Shown: in pieces, positions 8,473 through 16,533 of the stretch
Numbering within the stretch: position 1 is the first letter of the stretch
How the letters are laid out: each line of letters starts with the position of its first letter
DNA from: Actinomycetes bacterium
GTDB lineage: Bacteria > Actinomycetota > Actinomycetes > Mycobacteriales > Mycobacteriaceae
Direction: 5' to 3'
DNA: 64,000 bases
Assembly: GCA_023404955.1 (NCBI GenBank)
Contig: JAEXZY010000008.1
Location: 1 to 64,000, forward strand
Notes under the pieces: generated by a model
The model's input: the letters and a program-made list of their open reading frames with translations, nothing else
What the model was told of the DNA's origin: nothing
Databases searched by the model: none
Position numbers and translations under genes: made by a program

Positions 8473-10083
8473 TCAGGACTCGCCGACCGGCGTGGCCAGG
8501 CGGGTGGGCTCGGAGTGTCCCCGTAGCGTCACCGTCTCTCCGAGGGTCCAGCGCTCGCGTTCGTCTTCGGTCGCTTTGGTCACCGCGTCCGACGACGCGA
8601 CAAGATGCCCGTCGACTTTCTTGGAGAGTTCGCACAGCCGGGCGGCCTCGTTGACGGGTTCGCCGATCACCGTGTACTCGAAGCGCTCCTTGGCTCCCAC
8701 ATTGCCCGCCACGACCTGACCGGCCGCGACGCCGATGCCCGCGTCACACTCCGGCACTTCGGCGCGCAGTCGCCGCGCCATCGCGCGGGCCGCCGCCAGC
8801 GCCTCGGCTTCCGGGTTGTCCAGCGGCACCGGTGCGCCGAACACCGCCAGCACGGCGTCGCCCTCGAACTTGTTCACCAACCCGTGGTGCTTGTCGACCT
8901 CGTCGACGACGACGTCGAAGAACCGGTTGAGAAGTTCCACGACCTCCACAGCCGGCCGGCTCGTGACGAGTTTCGTCGACCCGATGATGTCGATGAAGAT
9001 GACGGCGGCATAGCGCTCCTCGCCGCCCAGCTCGATCTGCTGCTTCTCCGCCGCGAGCGCGACCTCCCGGCCCACATGGCGGCCGAACAGATCGCGCACC
9101 CGTTCCCGCTCGCGCAGACCGTTCACCATCGAGTTGAAGCCGCGCTGCAGCTCACCCAGCTCGGTGCCGTCGAACACCACGAGGTTGCAATCGAGGTCGC
9201 CGTCTTCGACCTGCTTGAGCGCCTCCCGCACCACCCGCACAGGGGTCGCGATCAACCAGGACAGCAGCCACATCAAGATGAGGCCGAAGATCAGTGCCAC
9301 CAGCGCGATGATCATCACTGCGACCGCGAACTGAGTGTTGCTGAGATTGCTCAGCGTCACCGCGAAGATCCCCAGCAGCAGGATGCCCAGCACGGGCACC
9401 CCGGAGCTCAGCAGCCAGACCGTCATGGTCCGCCCCATCACCCCGTGGGTGAGCCGGCGCGGAGGTCGGCCGGCCTCGAGCGCCTGCGCGGCGACGGGCC
9501 GCAACGCGAACTCGGTGATCATGTAGCAGGCGGTCGCCACGACGATCCCGGGAAAACCCACGGCGAACAGGAACCGGGGGATGAAGGCGGAGTCCTGCAA
9601 CCCGTAGAGCAGCGTCAGCAGGGCCGTGCCGACGCCCCACAGGATGAGAGCGCTTGTCGCCACCCGGGCCGGCGCGCGGAACACGTTGCGCTGATCCTCA
9701 CGGGTCGGCGCGCGTTCCTCGACCGCCCACCGCAGAGAACCGACGGTTCGCGACGTGATCCACGCGGTGCCGAAGAGCAGTGCCACGAGCATGTATGCGG
9801 GCACCACGCCGAAGGTCAACCAGGCGGGTGCATCGGTGAACACACTCGGCACCGGGATCGCGACGGTGTTGAGGAGCAGCGACACCCCGATGCCGAGGAC
9901 GTTGGTGAAGATGAGGAAGAAAGTGAGGATGATCTGGATCCGGACGCGGCGGCGGGCCTGGCTTTCCTGCGGCCGGCCCAACAGCCAGGAGCCGTAGTCG
10001 GGGGTGTCGAGCCGCCCGCTCTGCCGGGTCACCCGCTCCAGCACTTTGCCCAACCGGTGCGGCACGCTCTTCGTGGCGTTCAT
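8473..10083 (-). CDS. Membrane class III adenylate cyclase with HAMP domain
   Basis: The 536-residue protein has about six transmembrane helices in its first 270 residues, a HAMP linker (about 275-330), and a C-terminal class III nucleotide cyclase domain. Metal-binding Asp residues are visible in FIDIIGST and FEGDAVLAVFG, the purine-selecting Lys in VNKFEGD, and the transition-state Asn/Arg in PVNEAARL; the usual Asp of the GDxVN motif is Glu here. It should make cAMP. It corresponds to the Rv1318c/Rv1319c/Rv1320c cyclases, which are three tandem copies in M. tuberculosis but a single copy here. It is divergent from nucS. Confidence 0.92.
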   Translation of the reverse strand: MNATKSVPHRLGKVLERVTRQSGRLDTPDYGSWLLGRPQESQARRRVRIQIILTFFLIFTNVLGIGVSLLLNTVAIPVPSVFTDAPAWLTFGVVPAYMLVALLFGTAWITSRTVGSLRWAVEERAPTREDQRNVFRAPARVATSALILWGVGTALLTLLYGLQDSAFIPRFLFAVGFPGIVVATACYMITEFALRPVAAQALEAGRPPRRLTHGVMGRTMTVWLLSSGVPVLGILLLGIFAVTLSNLSNTQFAVAVMIIALVALIFGLILMWLLSWLIATPVRVVREALKQVEDGDLDCNLVVFDGTELGELQRGFNSMVNGLRERERVRDLFGRHVGREVALAAEKQQIELGGEERYAAVIFIDIIGSTKLVTSRPAVEVVELLNRFFDVVVDEVDKHHGLVNKFEGDAVLAVFGAPVPLDNPEAEALAAARAMARRLRAEVPECDAGIGVAAGQVVAGNVGAKERFEYTVIGEPVNEAARLCELSKKVDGHLVASSDAVTKATEDERERWTLGETVTLRGHSEPTRLATPVGES

Positions 10084-10130
10084 ATGTTGCGTCAGCCTAG
10101 TGAGTGCACCCGGCCATCTATGGTGGATCG

Positions 10131-10802
10131 GTGCGTCTCGTGATCGCCCACTGCACCGTCGACTACGTCGGCCGTCTCACCGCTCATCTCCCGTCGGCGA
10201 AACGACTGCTGTTGTTCAAGTCCGACGGCTCGGTGAGCGTGCATGCCGACGACCGTGCCTACAAGCCGCTGAACTGGATGTCACCGCCCTGCTGGGTCTC
10301 CGAGAACTCCGACGGCGACACTCCGGTGTGGGTGGTGGAGAACAAGGCGGGGGAGCAGCTTCGCATCACCGTGGAATCCATCGAGCACGACTCCAGCCAC
10401 GAGCTCGGTGTCGATCCGGGACTGGTCAAGGACGGCGTCGAAGCGCACCTGCAGGCGCTGCTCGCCGAACACGTGGAACTGCTCGGCGCCGGATACACCC
10501 TGGTGCGACGGGAGTACATGACCCCGATCGGACCCGTCGACCTGCTGTGCCGCGACGAACAGGGCCGCTCGGTGGCCGTGGAGATCAAGCGGCGCGGGGA
10601 GATCGACGGTGTCGAGCAGCTCACCCGCTATCTCGAGCTGATGAACAGAGACTCGCTGTTGGCGCCGGTGGCCGGCGTGTTCGCCGCCCAGCAGATCAAA
10701 CCGCAGGCCCGCACGCTGGCTACTGACCGTGGAATTCGTTGTCTCACTCTGGATTACGACAAGATGCGCGGGATGGACAACGACGAGTTCCGACTGTTCT
10801 GA
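10131..10802 (+). CDS. nucS: Endonuclease NucS/EndoMS (non-canonical mismatch repair)
   Basis: The 223-residue protein starts at a GTG with VRLVIAHCTVDYVGRL, as NucS proteins do. The nuclease core is seen as Asp137 and the Glu151-x-Lys153 pair (RSVAVEIKRRG). In actinobacteria NucS cuts both strands at G:T, G:G and T:T mismatches and replaces the missing MutS/MutL system. The C-terminal tail DNDEFRLF could be a sliding-clamp-binding peptide. The stop overlaps the next start as ATGA. The order matches Rv1321. Confidence 0.95.
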   Translation: MRLVIAHCTVDYVGRLTAHLPSAKRLLLFKSDGSVSVHADDRAYKPLNWMSPPCWVSENSDGDTPVWVVENKAGEQLRITVESIEHDSSHELGVDPGLVKDGVEAHLQALLAEHVELLGAGYTLVRREYMTPIGPVDLLCRDEQGRSVAVEIKRRGEIDGVEQLTRYLELMNRDSLLAPVAGVFAAQQIKPQARTLATDRGIRCLTLDYDKMRGMDNDEFRLF

Positions 10803-11092
10803 TGGCCCGCCGCCCGGCACGGAAGTCTCGGCAACATCCCCCCTTACCCGCCCCGCGGCGAATCGAGGTCGGCCCCGACGGTTTCGACTACGAGGTCAGG
10901 ACGGTGCCGGGAGCACGCGCGATCAAGGTGTACCGCTGTCCGGGGTGCGATCACGAGATCCGGCCGGGGGTCGCCCATGTGGTGGCGTGGCCGGCCGACG
11001 CGGGGGAGGCGGGTGCCGATGATCGCCGGCACTGGCACGCGTCGTGCTGGACCAACCGCGCGACCCGAGGGCCGACGCGTCGCTGGTCGTGA
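10802..11092 (+). CDS. Conserved hypothetical zinc-finger-like protein downstream of nucS
   Basis: The 96-residue basic protein is translationally coupled to nucS through an ATGA overlap. It contains a CPGC pair (YRCPGCDHEIRPG) followed by an H-x-H and a Cys (RRHWHASCW), which together could bind one zinc ion. It is the positional counterpart of Rv1322. Its function is unknown; coupling to nucS hints at a DNA-related role, but nothing else supports this. Confidence 0.8.
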   Translation: MARRPARKSRQHPPLPAPRRIEVGPDGFDYEVRTVPGARAIKVYRCPGCDHEIRPGVAHVVAWPADAGEAGADDRRHWHASCWTNRATRGPTRRWS

Positions 11093-11102
11093 CCGCAGGC
11101 GG

Positions 11103-11576
11103 CTAGTGCGAGTCGGCAGCCGGCTCGACGAGCTCGATGAGCACGCCCCCGCCGTCTTTGGGGTGGATGAAATTGATCCGCGAGTTCGAGGTGCCGCGAC
11201 GCGGCGTGTCGTAGATCAACCGCACGCCCTGCTCGCGCAGCCGGTCGGTGAGCGCGTCGAGGTCGCTGACCCGGTACGCGAACTGCTGTAGGCCCGGCCC
11301 GCGCTTGTCGAGGAACTTCGCGATCGTCGAGTCGTCGTCGATCGGGGCCATCAGCTGGATCTGGGTGCTACCCACGGGAGCGCCGCGCACCGACAGCATC
11401 GCTTCGCGGATGCCCTGCTCTTCGTTGACCTCTTCGTGTAGGACGATCATGCCGAGATGGTCGTGGTACCACCGGATCGCCGCGTCGAGATCGGGCACCG
11501 CGATGCCCACGTGATCGATGGCGGTGACCAGCGCGGTGGCCAGTACAGGACGGGCGTCAGTCTGCTCGGCGGTCAT
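11103..11576 (-). CDS. mce: Methylmalonyl-CoA epimerase
   Basis: The 157-residue vicinal-oxygen-chelate protein interconverts (R)- and (S)-methylmalonyl-CoA in propionyl-CoA metabolism. It has two repeated beta-alpha-beta units with metal ligands in AIDHVGIAV, an internal His-containing strand in LGMIVLHEEV, and the C-terminal Glu in VLIELVEP. Start MTAEQTDARP is used because longer readings run through the divergent thiolase gene. It lies next to fadA4 with a shared 93-base intergenic region; the order matches Rv1322A-Rv1323. Confidence 0.92.
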   Translation of the reverse strand: MTAEQTDARPVLATALVTAIDHVGIAVPDLDAAIRWYHDHLGMIVLHEEVNEEQGIREAMLSVRGAPVGSTQIQLMAPIDDDSTIAKFLDKRGPGLQQFAYRVSDLDALTDRLREQGVRLIYDTPRRGTSNSRINFIHPKDGGGVLIELVEPAADSH

Positions 11577-11669
11577 AACAGCGAAGTTACCTAACAAGAT
11601 CGGTTTCGAATAGATCGGTGACTGCGGATAGCCTCTTGGCAGCCGCTCGAAACTCACGTGGAGGTAGTC

Positions 11670-12851
11670 ATGACGACGTCGGTGATCGTTGCTGGGGCCC
11701 GCACCCCGGTCGGCAAGTTGCTGGGTTCGCTCAAAGATTTCTCTGGTACCGATCTGGGTGCGGTGGCGATTCGTGGCGCATTGGAGAAGGCCGGGGTGCC
11801 GGCCTCTGCGGTGGAGTACGTGATCATGGGCCAGGTGCTCACCGCCGGCGCGGGTCAGATGCCGGCGCGTCAGTCCGCGGTCGCCGCCGGGATCGGCTGG
11901 GATGTCGCGGCGCTGACCATCAACAAGATGTGCCTGTCGGGCATCGACGCGATCGCGCTGGCTGACCAGTTGATCCGGGCGGGTGAGTTCGACGTCGTAG
12001 TGGCCGGCGGCCAGGAGTCCATGACGCAGGCACCGCACCTGCTGATGAACAGCCGGTCGGGCTACAAATACGGCGACGTGACCGCGCTCGACCACATGGC
12101 CTACGACGGGCTGCACGACGTGTTCACCGACCAGCCGATGGGCGCGCTGACCGAGCAGCGCAACGACGTCGACAAATTCACCCGCGCCGAACAGGACGAG
12201 TACGCCGCGAACTCCCACCAGAAAGCAGCCCGGGCCTGGAAGGACGGCGTCTTCGCCGACGAAGTCGTGCCCGTGGCGATCCCGCAGCGCAAAGGCGATC
12301 CCATCGAGTTCACCGAAGACGAGGGCATCCGCGCCGATACGACCGCCGAGTCGCTGGCCGGTCTGCGTCCGGCGTTCCGCAAGGACGGCACCATCACCGC
12401 AGGTTCGGCCTCGCAGATCTCCGACGGCGCCTGTGCGGTGGTGGTGATGAGCAAGGCGAAGGCGCAGGAGATGGGGCTGTCGTGGCTGTGCGAGATCGGC
12501 GCCCACGGCGTGGTCGCCGGCCCGGATTCGACGCTGCAGAGCCAACCGGCCAACGCCATCAAAAAGGCGGTCGCCAAAGAGGGCATCTCCGTGGATGACC
12601 TCGACGTCATCGAGATCAACGAGGCGTTCGCCGCGGTCGCGCTGGCCTCGACCAAGGAACTCGGGGTCGACCCCGACACGGTCAACCGCAGCGGAGGCGC
12701 GATCGCCATCGGTCATCCGATCGGCATGTCGGGAGCGCGCATTACGCTGCACGCCGCCCTCGAACTGTCCCGCCGGGGCAGCGGGTACGCGGTGGCCGCG
12801 CTCTGCGGCGCCGGTGGGCAGGGCGACGCGCTGATCCTGCGCAGGCCCTGA
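11670..12851 (+). CDS. fadA4: Acetyl-CoA acetyltransferase (thiolase)
   Basis: The 393-residue thiolase condenses or cleaves acetoacetyl-CoA-type substrates. The acyl-accepting Cys88 is in INKMCLSG, the His in GHPIGMSGA and the second Cys in CGAGGQGDA complete the active site. The ATG at 11670 is preceded by GGAGG with 5-base spacing, which decides the start. It is divergent from methylmalonyl-CoA epimerase and syntenic with Rv1323. Confidence 0.95.
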   Translation: MTTSVIVAGARTPVGKLLGSLKDFSGTDLGAVAIRGALEKAGVPASAVEYVIMGQVLTAGAGQMPARQSAVAAGIGWDVAALTINKMCLSGIDAIALADQLIRAGEFDVVVAGGQESMTQAPHLLMNSRSGYKYGDVTALDHMAYDGLHDVFTDQPMGALTEQRNDVDKFTRAEQDEYAANSHQKAARAWKDGVFADEVVPVAIPQRKGDPIEFTEDEGIRADTTAESLAGLRPAFRKDGTITAGSASQISDGACAVVVMSKAKAQEMGLSWLCEIGAHGVVAGPDSTLQSQPANAIKKAVAKEGISVDDLDVIEINEAFAAVALASTKELGVDPDTVNRSGGAIAIGHPIGMSGARITLHAALELSRRGSGYAVAALCGAGGQGDALILRRP

Positions 12852-12914
12852 CCCGCATCGGTTCCACAACGACAGCTTGTAGTAGCTGCTGCTGGGCTAC
12901 GGCACAATGGCGAC

Positions 12915-13301
12915 ATGACACGCGCATTCGACGTCCGCAACGCCGCGGCGTGGTTCCGGCTGATCGCCTTCGCGGAGGCACTGTCCTGGATCGGCCTGCT
13001 GGTCGGCATGTACTTCAAGTACCTGGGCACACCCCGTACCGAGGTCGGTGTGAAAGTCTTCGGCCCGATCCACGGGGGCGTGTTCATCGCCTTCGTCGTC
13101 GCCGCGGTGTTCACCGGGTTGGCGCTCAAGTGGGGCCTCGGCACGTGGTTGCTGGCGTTGCTGGGCAGCATCGTGCCATTGGGCAGTGTGATCTTCCTCA
13201 TATGGGCTGATCGGACGGGTCGGATGGGCGGTCCGGCAGCTTCGGAATCCGTCAGTGTGAGCGCCGACCAGCCGCGACGGGCGGCACCCCGAACCACCTG
13301 A
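12915..13301 (+). CDS. DUF3817 integral membrane protein
   Basis: The 128-residue protein has three predicted transmembrane segments (about residues 12-32, 53-73 and 78-96) and the DUF3817 pattern of an N-terminal FRLIAFAEALSWIGLL helix and a GPIHGGVFIAF helix. No function is established for the family. It lies between fadA4 and the thioredoxin-fold gene, same strand. A second, diverged DUF3817 gene is at 33801-34148. Confidence 0.85.
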   Translation: MTRAFDVRNAAAWFRLIAFAEALSWIGLLVGMYFKYLGTPRTEVGVKVFGPIHGGVFIAFVVAAVFTGLALKWGLGTWLLALLGSIVPLGSVIFLIWADRTGRMGGPAASESVSVSADQPRRAAPRTT

Positions 13302-13325
13302 GCGAGTCGTGACAGACTTGCTCTC

Positions 13326-14228
13326 GTGACACGTCCTGGACCCCGCATCTCGCCTGCCCTGGCGGGCGCCGTCGATCTGTCTGCACTCAAACAACGGCCG
13401 GCAACCGGCTCTGGCGACCGCTCCGCGCCGTCAGGTGCGTCGAGCGCGGTCGAGGTGACCGAAGCCAACTTCGAGGCCGAGGTTCTCGTCCGCTCCAACG
13501 AGGTGCCCGTCGTCGTCCTGCTGTGGTCACCCCGCAGCGATTCCAGCGCGCAGCTCGCCGACGTGCTGGCCGAGCTGGCCGCAGCGGATCGCGGGAAGTG
13601 GTCGCTGGCCACCGTGAACGTCGACACCACGCCCCGGGTGGCGCAGATGTTCGGTGTGCAGGCTGTTCCGACGGTGGTTGCGCTGGCCGCAGGTCAGCCG
13701 CTGTCGAGCTTCCAGGGCATGCAGCCGCCGGACCAGCTGCGCCGCTGGGTCGATTCACTGCTCGATGCGACCGCGGGCAAGCTCAGCGGAGGCCTCGGCC
13801 CAGAGGACGGCGAGCAGACCGATCCCGTCGTCGACAACGCCCGTGCGCTCCTCGATCAGGGCGACTTCGACGGTGCCCGCAGTGCCTACCAGGCGATCCT
13901 GGAGTCCGACCCCCAGCACGTCGAGGCCAAGGGCGCGGTGCGTCAGATCGATTTCCTGCAGCGCGCCACGACGCACCCGCAGGACGCGGTGGCGCGCGCC
14001 GACGCAGCCCCGACCGACATCGACGCGGCGCTTGCCGCCGCGGATGTCGAGATCCTTCAGCAGGATGTGGCGGCCGCGTTCGACCGACTCACCGGGCTGA
14101 TCAAGCGCACTGCTGGTGATGACCGCAGCCGCGTGCGTACCCGGCTGATCGAGCTGTTCGACCTCTTCGATCCCGCAGACCCCGAGGTCATCGCCGGCCG
14201 GCGCAATCTCGCCAACGCCCTGTACTGA
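13326..14228 (+). CDS. Thioredoxin-fold/TPR co-chaperone-like protein (CnoX/YbbN type) without CxxC
   Basis: The 300-residue protein starts at GTG and has a thioredoxin fold at about 40-150 and helical repeats (tetratricopeptide-like) at about 165-300, the layout of YbbN/CnoX. Where thioredoxin has WCxxC, this protein has WSPRSDS, so it cannot do dithiol exchange; the cis-Pro region AVPTVVALAAG is retained. A chaperone or holdase role is inferred. It is the counterpart of Rv1324. A long hairpin sits at its stop codon. Confidence 0.88.
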   Translation: MTRPGPRISPALAGAVDLSALKQRPATGSGDRSAPSGASSAVEVTEANFEAEVLVRSNEVPVVVLLWSPRSDSSAQLADVLAELAAADRGKWSLATVNVDTTPRVAQMFGVQAVPTVVALAAGQPLSSFQGMQPPDQLRRWVDSLLDATAGKLSGGLGPEDGEQTDPVVDNARALLDQGDFDGARSAYQAILESDPQHVEAKGAVRQIDFLQRATTHPQDAVARADAAPTDIDAALAAADVEILQQDVAAAFDRLTGLIKRTAGDDRSRVRTRLIELFDLFDPADPEVIAGRRNLANALY

Positions 14229-14308
14229 CCTTCCTCTGCGCGAGCAGACACGAACTCGAGTGTTTCGAGCCCAATTCACTCGAGACCGCGTCTGCTCGGC
14301 GCAAGGTC
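14227..14308. terminator. Large nested hairpin between convergent genes, probable bidirectional terminator
   Basis: Three stems nest in 82 bases: outer GACCTT/AAGGTC (14227-14232 with 14303-14308), middle TGCGC-GAGCAGAC with GTCTGCTCGGCGCA (14237-14249 with 14290-14303, one bulge), and inner CTCGAGTG/CACTCGAG (14255-14262 with 14277-14284). The outer stem overlaps the stop codons of both the thioredoxin-fold gene and glgB, which converge here. The symmetric structure suits termination from both sides. Confidence 0.7.
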
Positions 14309-16529
14309 AGGCGGGCTGCTCCGGCTCGAACCACAGCGCCGCGAGGGGCGGCAGCACCATCACCGCCGACGCCGGGCGTCCATGCCACGGTTCGTCGGTC
14401 GCCTCGACCGCGCCGTAGTTGCCGATGCCGGAACCGTGGTAGGTGTCGCTGTCGGTGTTGAGGACCTCGCGCCACGTGCCGGCGTGTGGCAGGCCGAGTC
14501 GATAGCTGCTGTGCTCAGACCCGGAGAAGTTGAACACGCACGCCATCATCGTTCCGTCGTCGCCGAAGCGCAGGAAGCTCAGCACGTTGTTCGCCGAGTC
14601 GTTGGCATCGATCCACGAGTAGCCCTCGGGTTTGGTGTCACGCGACCACAGCGCGCGGCGGCTGCGATAGATACCGTTCGCGTCGGTCATCATCCGCAGG
14701 ATGCCGTCGGAGAAGCCCTGCTCGTCGAGCTGCCACCAGTCGACGCCACGCTCCTCGGACCATTCGGCGCGCTGACCGAACTCCTGCCCCATGAACAGCA
14801 GTTGCTTGCCCGGATGCGCCCACTGGTAGGCCAGCAGACCGCGGATGCCGGCTGCCTTCATGTGGTCGTCGCCAGGCATCCGGCCCCACAGCGTGCCCTT
14901 GCCGTGGACCACCTCGTCGTGGCTGATGGGGAGCACGAAGTTCTCGCTGAACGCATAGATCATCGAGAACGTGATCTCGCCGTGGTGGAAGCTGCGGTGG
15001 ATCGGATCACGCTTGATGAACTCCAGCGTGTCGTTCATCCACCCCATGTTCCATTTCATCGAAAAGCCAAGACCGCCAAGGTTGGTGGGTCGAGTGACGC
15101 CCGGCCACGACGTCGACTCCTCGGCGATCGTCACGATGCCCGGGTTGATCTTGTGCACCGTGGCGTTCATCTCCTGCAGGAACTGCACGGCCTCCAGGTT
15201 CTCCCGGCCGCCGTAGATGTTCGGCGTCCAGCCGCCCTCGGGGCGGGAGTAATCGAGGTAGAGCATCGAGGCGACGGCGTCCACGCGCAGCCCGTCGACG
15301 TGGTATTCCTGCAGCCAGTAGAGCGCGTTGGCAACCAGGAAGTTGCGCACCTCCGCTCGGCCGAAGTCGAAAACGTAGGTGCCCCAATCCAATTGCTCGC
15401 CCCGGCGCGGGTCGCCGTGCTCGTAGAGGGCAGTCCCGTCGAACCGGCCCAGCGCCCACGCGTCCTTGGGGAAGTGGGCGGGCACCCAGTCGACGATCAC
15501 GCCGATGCCCGCGCGGTGCAGCGTGTCGACCAGATGGCGGAACTCGTCGGGCGTGCCGAAGCGCGAGGACGGAGCGTAGTAAGAGGTCACCTGGTAACCC
15601 CACGATCCGCCGAACGGGTGCTCCGCGACGGGCAGCATCTCGACATGCGTGAAGCCGTGCTCGACGAGGTAGTCGGTGAGTTGTTCGGCGAGCTCGAGAT
15701 AACTCAATCCCGGCCGCCACGAGCCCAGGTGGACCTCGTAGGTGCTCATCGGCTCGAACACCGGGTTGCGCAGCGCCCGGTCGGCCATCCATTCGTCGTC
15801 GGCCCAGGTGTAGTCGCTGGCGAACACCTTCGACGCGGTCTGCGGCGGCACCTCGGTCGCGAAGGCCATCGGATCGGCCCGTTCGGTGACCGCGCCGTCG
15901 GCGCCGTGCACGCGGAACTTGTAGAGGCCGTTCTCGGGGAACCCGGGCCAGAACAACTCCCACACGCCCGTGGAACCCAGCACGCGCATCTGTGCCTCGT
16001 TGCCCCAATGGTTGAAGTCACCGATCACGCTGACGCCCTTGGCATTCGGCGCCCATACCGCGAACGACACCCCGCTGACCACGCCGTCGGGGGTCTCGAA
16101 CGTGCGGGGGTGGGCGCCCAGGATCTCCCAGAGCCGCTCATGCCGGCCCTCGGCGAACAGGTGCAGATCCACCTCGCCGAGCGTCGGGAGGAACCGGTAC
16201 GGGTCGGCCACGGTGTGTACGAAGCCGGAGTCCTCGCCCGAGTAGTCCACCTCGAGGCGGTAGTCGATCAGGTCGGTGAACGGCACCGCGACCGCAAACA
16301 CCCCGGCCTCGATGTGCTGCAGCGGGTACCGCACGCCGCCGATGAGGGCGGTGACCGTCACTGCGTGCGGGCGGTAGGCCCGGATCACGGTGTGATCGTC
16401 GAACTCGTGGGCGCCCAGCACCGAGTGCGGGTCGTGGTGTTCGCCGGCGATCAGTCGATTCAGGTCGGCGGTGTGGGGCCGCAGGTTCGGGCTGTCGATC
16501 TGTTTGGTCGCGTTGGATGCTTTGGCCAT
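14307..16529 (-). CDS. glgB: 1,4-alpha-glucan branching enzyme
   Basis: The 740-residue GH13 enzyme forms alpha-1,6 branches in glucan. It has an N-terminal carbohydrate-binding region (about 30-150), the TIM barrel with nucleophile Asp417 in GLRVDAVASM, acid/base Glu470 in TIAEESTSWPG, and the conserved PISHDEVVHGKG. It lies 4 bases downstream of glgE on the same strand, the usual actinobacterial pair in which GlgE polymerises maltose-1-phosphate and GlgB branches the product. Syntenic with Rv1326c. Confidence 0.97.
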   Translation of the reverse strand: MAKASNATKQIDSPNLRPHTADLNRLIAGEHHDPHSVLGAHEFDDHTVIRAYRPHAVTVTALIGGVRYPLQHIEAGVFAVAVPFTDLIDYRLEVDYSGEDSGFVHTVADPYRFLPTLGEVDLHLFAEGRHERLWEILGAHPRTFETPDGVVSGVSFAVWAPNAKGVSVIGDFNHWGNEAQMRVLGSTGVWELFWPGFPENGLYKFRVHGADGAVTERADPMAFATEVPPQTASKVFASDYTWADDEWMADRALRNPVFEPMSTYEVHLGSWRPGLSYLELAEQLTDYLVEHGFTHVEMLPVAEHPFGGSWGYQVTSYYAPSSRFGTPDEFRHLVDTLHRAGIGVIVDWVPAHFPKDAWALGRFDGTALYEHGDPRRGEQLDWGTYVFDFGRAEVRNFLVANALYWLQEYHVDGLRVDAVASMLYLDYSRPEGGWTPNIYGGRENLEAVQFLQEMNATVHKINPGIVTIAEESTSWPGVTRPTNLGGLGFSMKWNMGWMNDTLEFIKRDPIHRSFHHGEITFSMIYAFSENFVLPISHDEVVHGKGTLWGRMPGDDHMKAAGIRGLLAYQWAHPGKQLLFMGQEFGQRAEWSEERGVDWWQLDEQGFSDGILRMMTDANGIYRSRRALWSRDTKPEGYSWIDANDSANNVLSFLRFGDDGTMMACVFNFSGSEHSSYRLGLPHAGTWREVLNTDSDTYHGSGIGNYGAVEATDEPWHGRPASAVMVLPPLAALWFEPEQPA

Positions 16530-16533
16530 CTCG

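Noticed and set aside
8605..10143. 512-codon open frame on the plus strand opposite the adenylate cyclase
   Set aside because: The product is a His/Gln/Asp-rich shadow of a membrane protein and cyclase with clear motifs on the other strand.
12852..12914. Short CAGCT-containing inverted repeat between fadA4 and DUF3817
   Set aside because: The arms are only 4-5 bases and do not stand out from chance in this sequence.
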